Below are positions 63,801 through 64,000 of a DNA stretch of 64,000 bases, piece after piece. This DNA comes from Sympetrum striolatum. Lineage: Eukaryota; Arthropoda; Insecta; Odonata; Libellulidae. Position 1 is the first letter of the stretch, and each line of letters starts with the position of its first letter. Under the pieces are notes generated by a model, which worked only from the letters and a program-made list of their open reading frames with translations, ran no database searches and was not told the DNA's origin. A program made the translations under genes and the position numbers. The stretch covers positions 70,312,841 to 70,376,840 of the forward strand of contig OX388349.1 in the NCBI GenBank assembly GCA_947579665.1, given 5' to 3'.

Positions 63801-64000
63801 AGAATTATAGGAAAACATGATTAATGAAAAACGTATGCAATGACTAACTTTTAGGTTTTTAATGCGTTAATGTATTTTGAAGAGGTTTCCTTCCAGTCCT
63901 TTGACGAATGCCAGGCAATGTTAAAAATTAAGAATGTTAGAAGGCCAAATAGCTACGTAAGAAAATTTAAAAAATTAAATATGATAATAATCATCTTGGT
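57809..64000. other. intergenic or intronic, no recognised gene
   Basis: AT-rich. It holds a possible retroposon at 58190-58490 and less AT-rich blocks at about 60.36-60.56 and 63.04-63.30 kb. Short frames there (for example 60365-60571 minus and 62973-63242 plus) show no domain. No exon of rdgC or another known gene was recognised. Confidence 0.4.
58190..58490 (-). repeat. possible SINE/retroposon
   Basis: A GC-richer block. On the minus strand GGTTCATTTCCGGTACAC resembles a decayed tRNA B box (GGTTCGATTCCGGTACAC) with the acceptor side following. Then comes a body with GGAGTCTAGATGGCCGAAGG and a TTATTGGACGTGGG run. A 96-codon frame crosses the block but reads like a chance translation. No tail or target duplication was seen. 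Confidence 0.35.

Noticed and set aside
1..64000. CRISPR arrays, operons, ribosome binding sites or prokaryotic terminators
   Set aside because: None are present; intron structure, SINEs, LINEs and Tigger elements show eukaryotic nuclear DNA.

Overview
This window is AT-rich, intron-dominated eukaryotic nuclear DNA. It has no long open frames, operons or prokaryotic signals. Arthropod, most likely insect, origin is inferred from three coding exons that match the rdgC/PPEF protein phosphatase and read closest, from memory, to the Drosophila form (for example LHPRYVAAI...REA before the catalytic GDxHG motif). Species cannot be fixed from the sequence alone.

The only well-supported conserved gene is rdgC on the minus strand. 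Its exons are at 32451-32529, 22798-22964 and 2868-3035, in transcription order. Splice phases fit exactly (0 to 1, 1 to 0, 0 to 0) and together give 138 codons. They are separated by introns of about 9.5 and 19.8 kb. The 5' exons (IQ motif) and the rest of the phosphatase and EF-hand domains were not found and probably lie outside the window or in exons I missed. Most of positions 1-32 kb is therefore rdgC intron.

The introns and the right half carry many repeat relics: LINE reverse-transcriptase tails (about 13.4, 20.1 and 41.5 kb, all minus), tRNA-derived SINE pieces (19.8, 25.2, 46.9 kb, possibly 58.2 kb), and a tandem 324-bp repeat with tRNA T-arm/B-box cores (23.57-24.47 kb). There are also two copies of an unusual inverted-repeat element with a G-run core (14.4 and 30.6 kb). 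Small DNA transposons of Tc1/mariner, Harbinger-like, Tc1 and piggyBac-like type are at 5.35, 34.5, 55.0 and 57.2 kb. A complete-ended but frameshifted pogo/Tigger element spans 43370-46066. It carries a nested palindromic insertion flanked by 13-bp direct repeats. A Penelope-like element with GIY-YIG and reverse-transcriptase remnants inside inverted terminal repeats lies at 53.27-54.50 kb.

At 47.2-50.7 kb two decayed pieces of one NACHT/ankyrin-type STAND NTPase family face each other tail to tail. They share a roughly 0.5-kb duplicated block. A possible independent promoter and first exon (TATA box, initiator, GAAA-loop hairpin, splice donor) lies at 42310-42530 on the plus strand.
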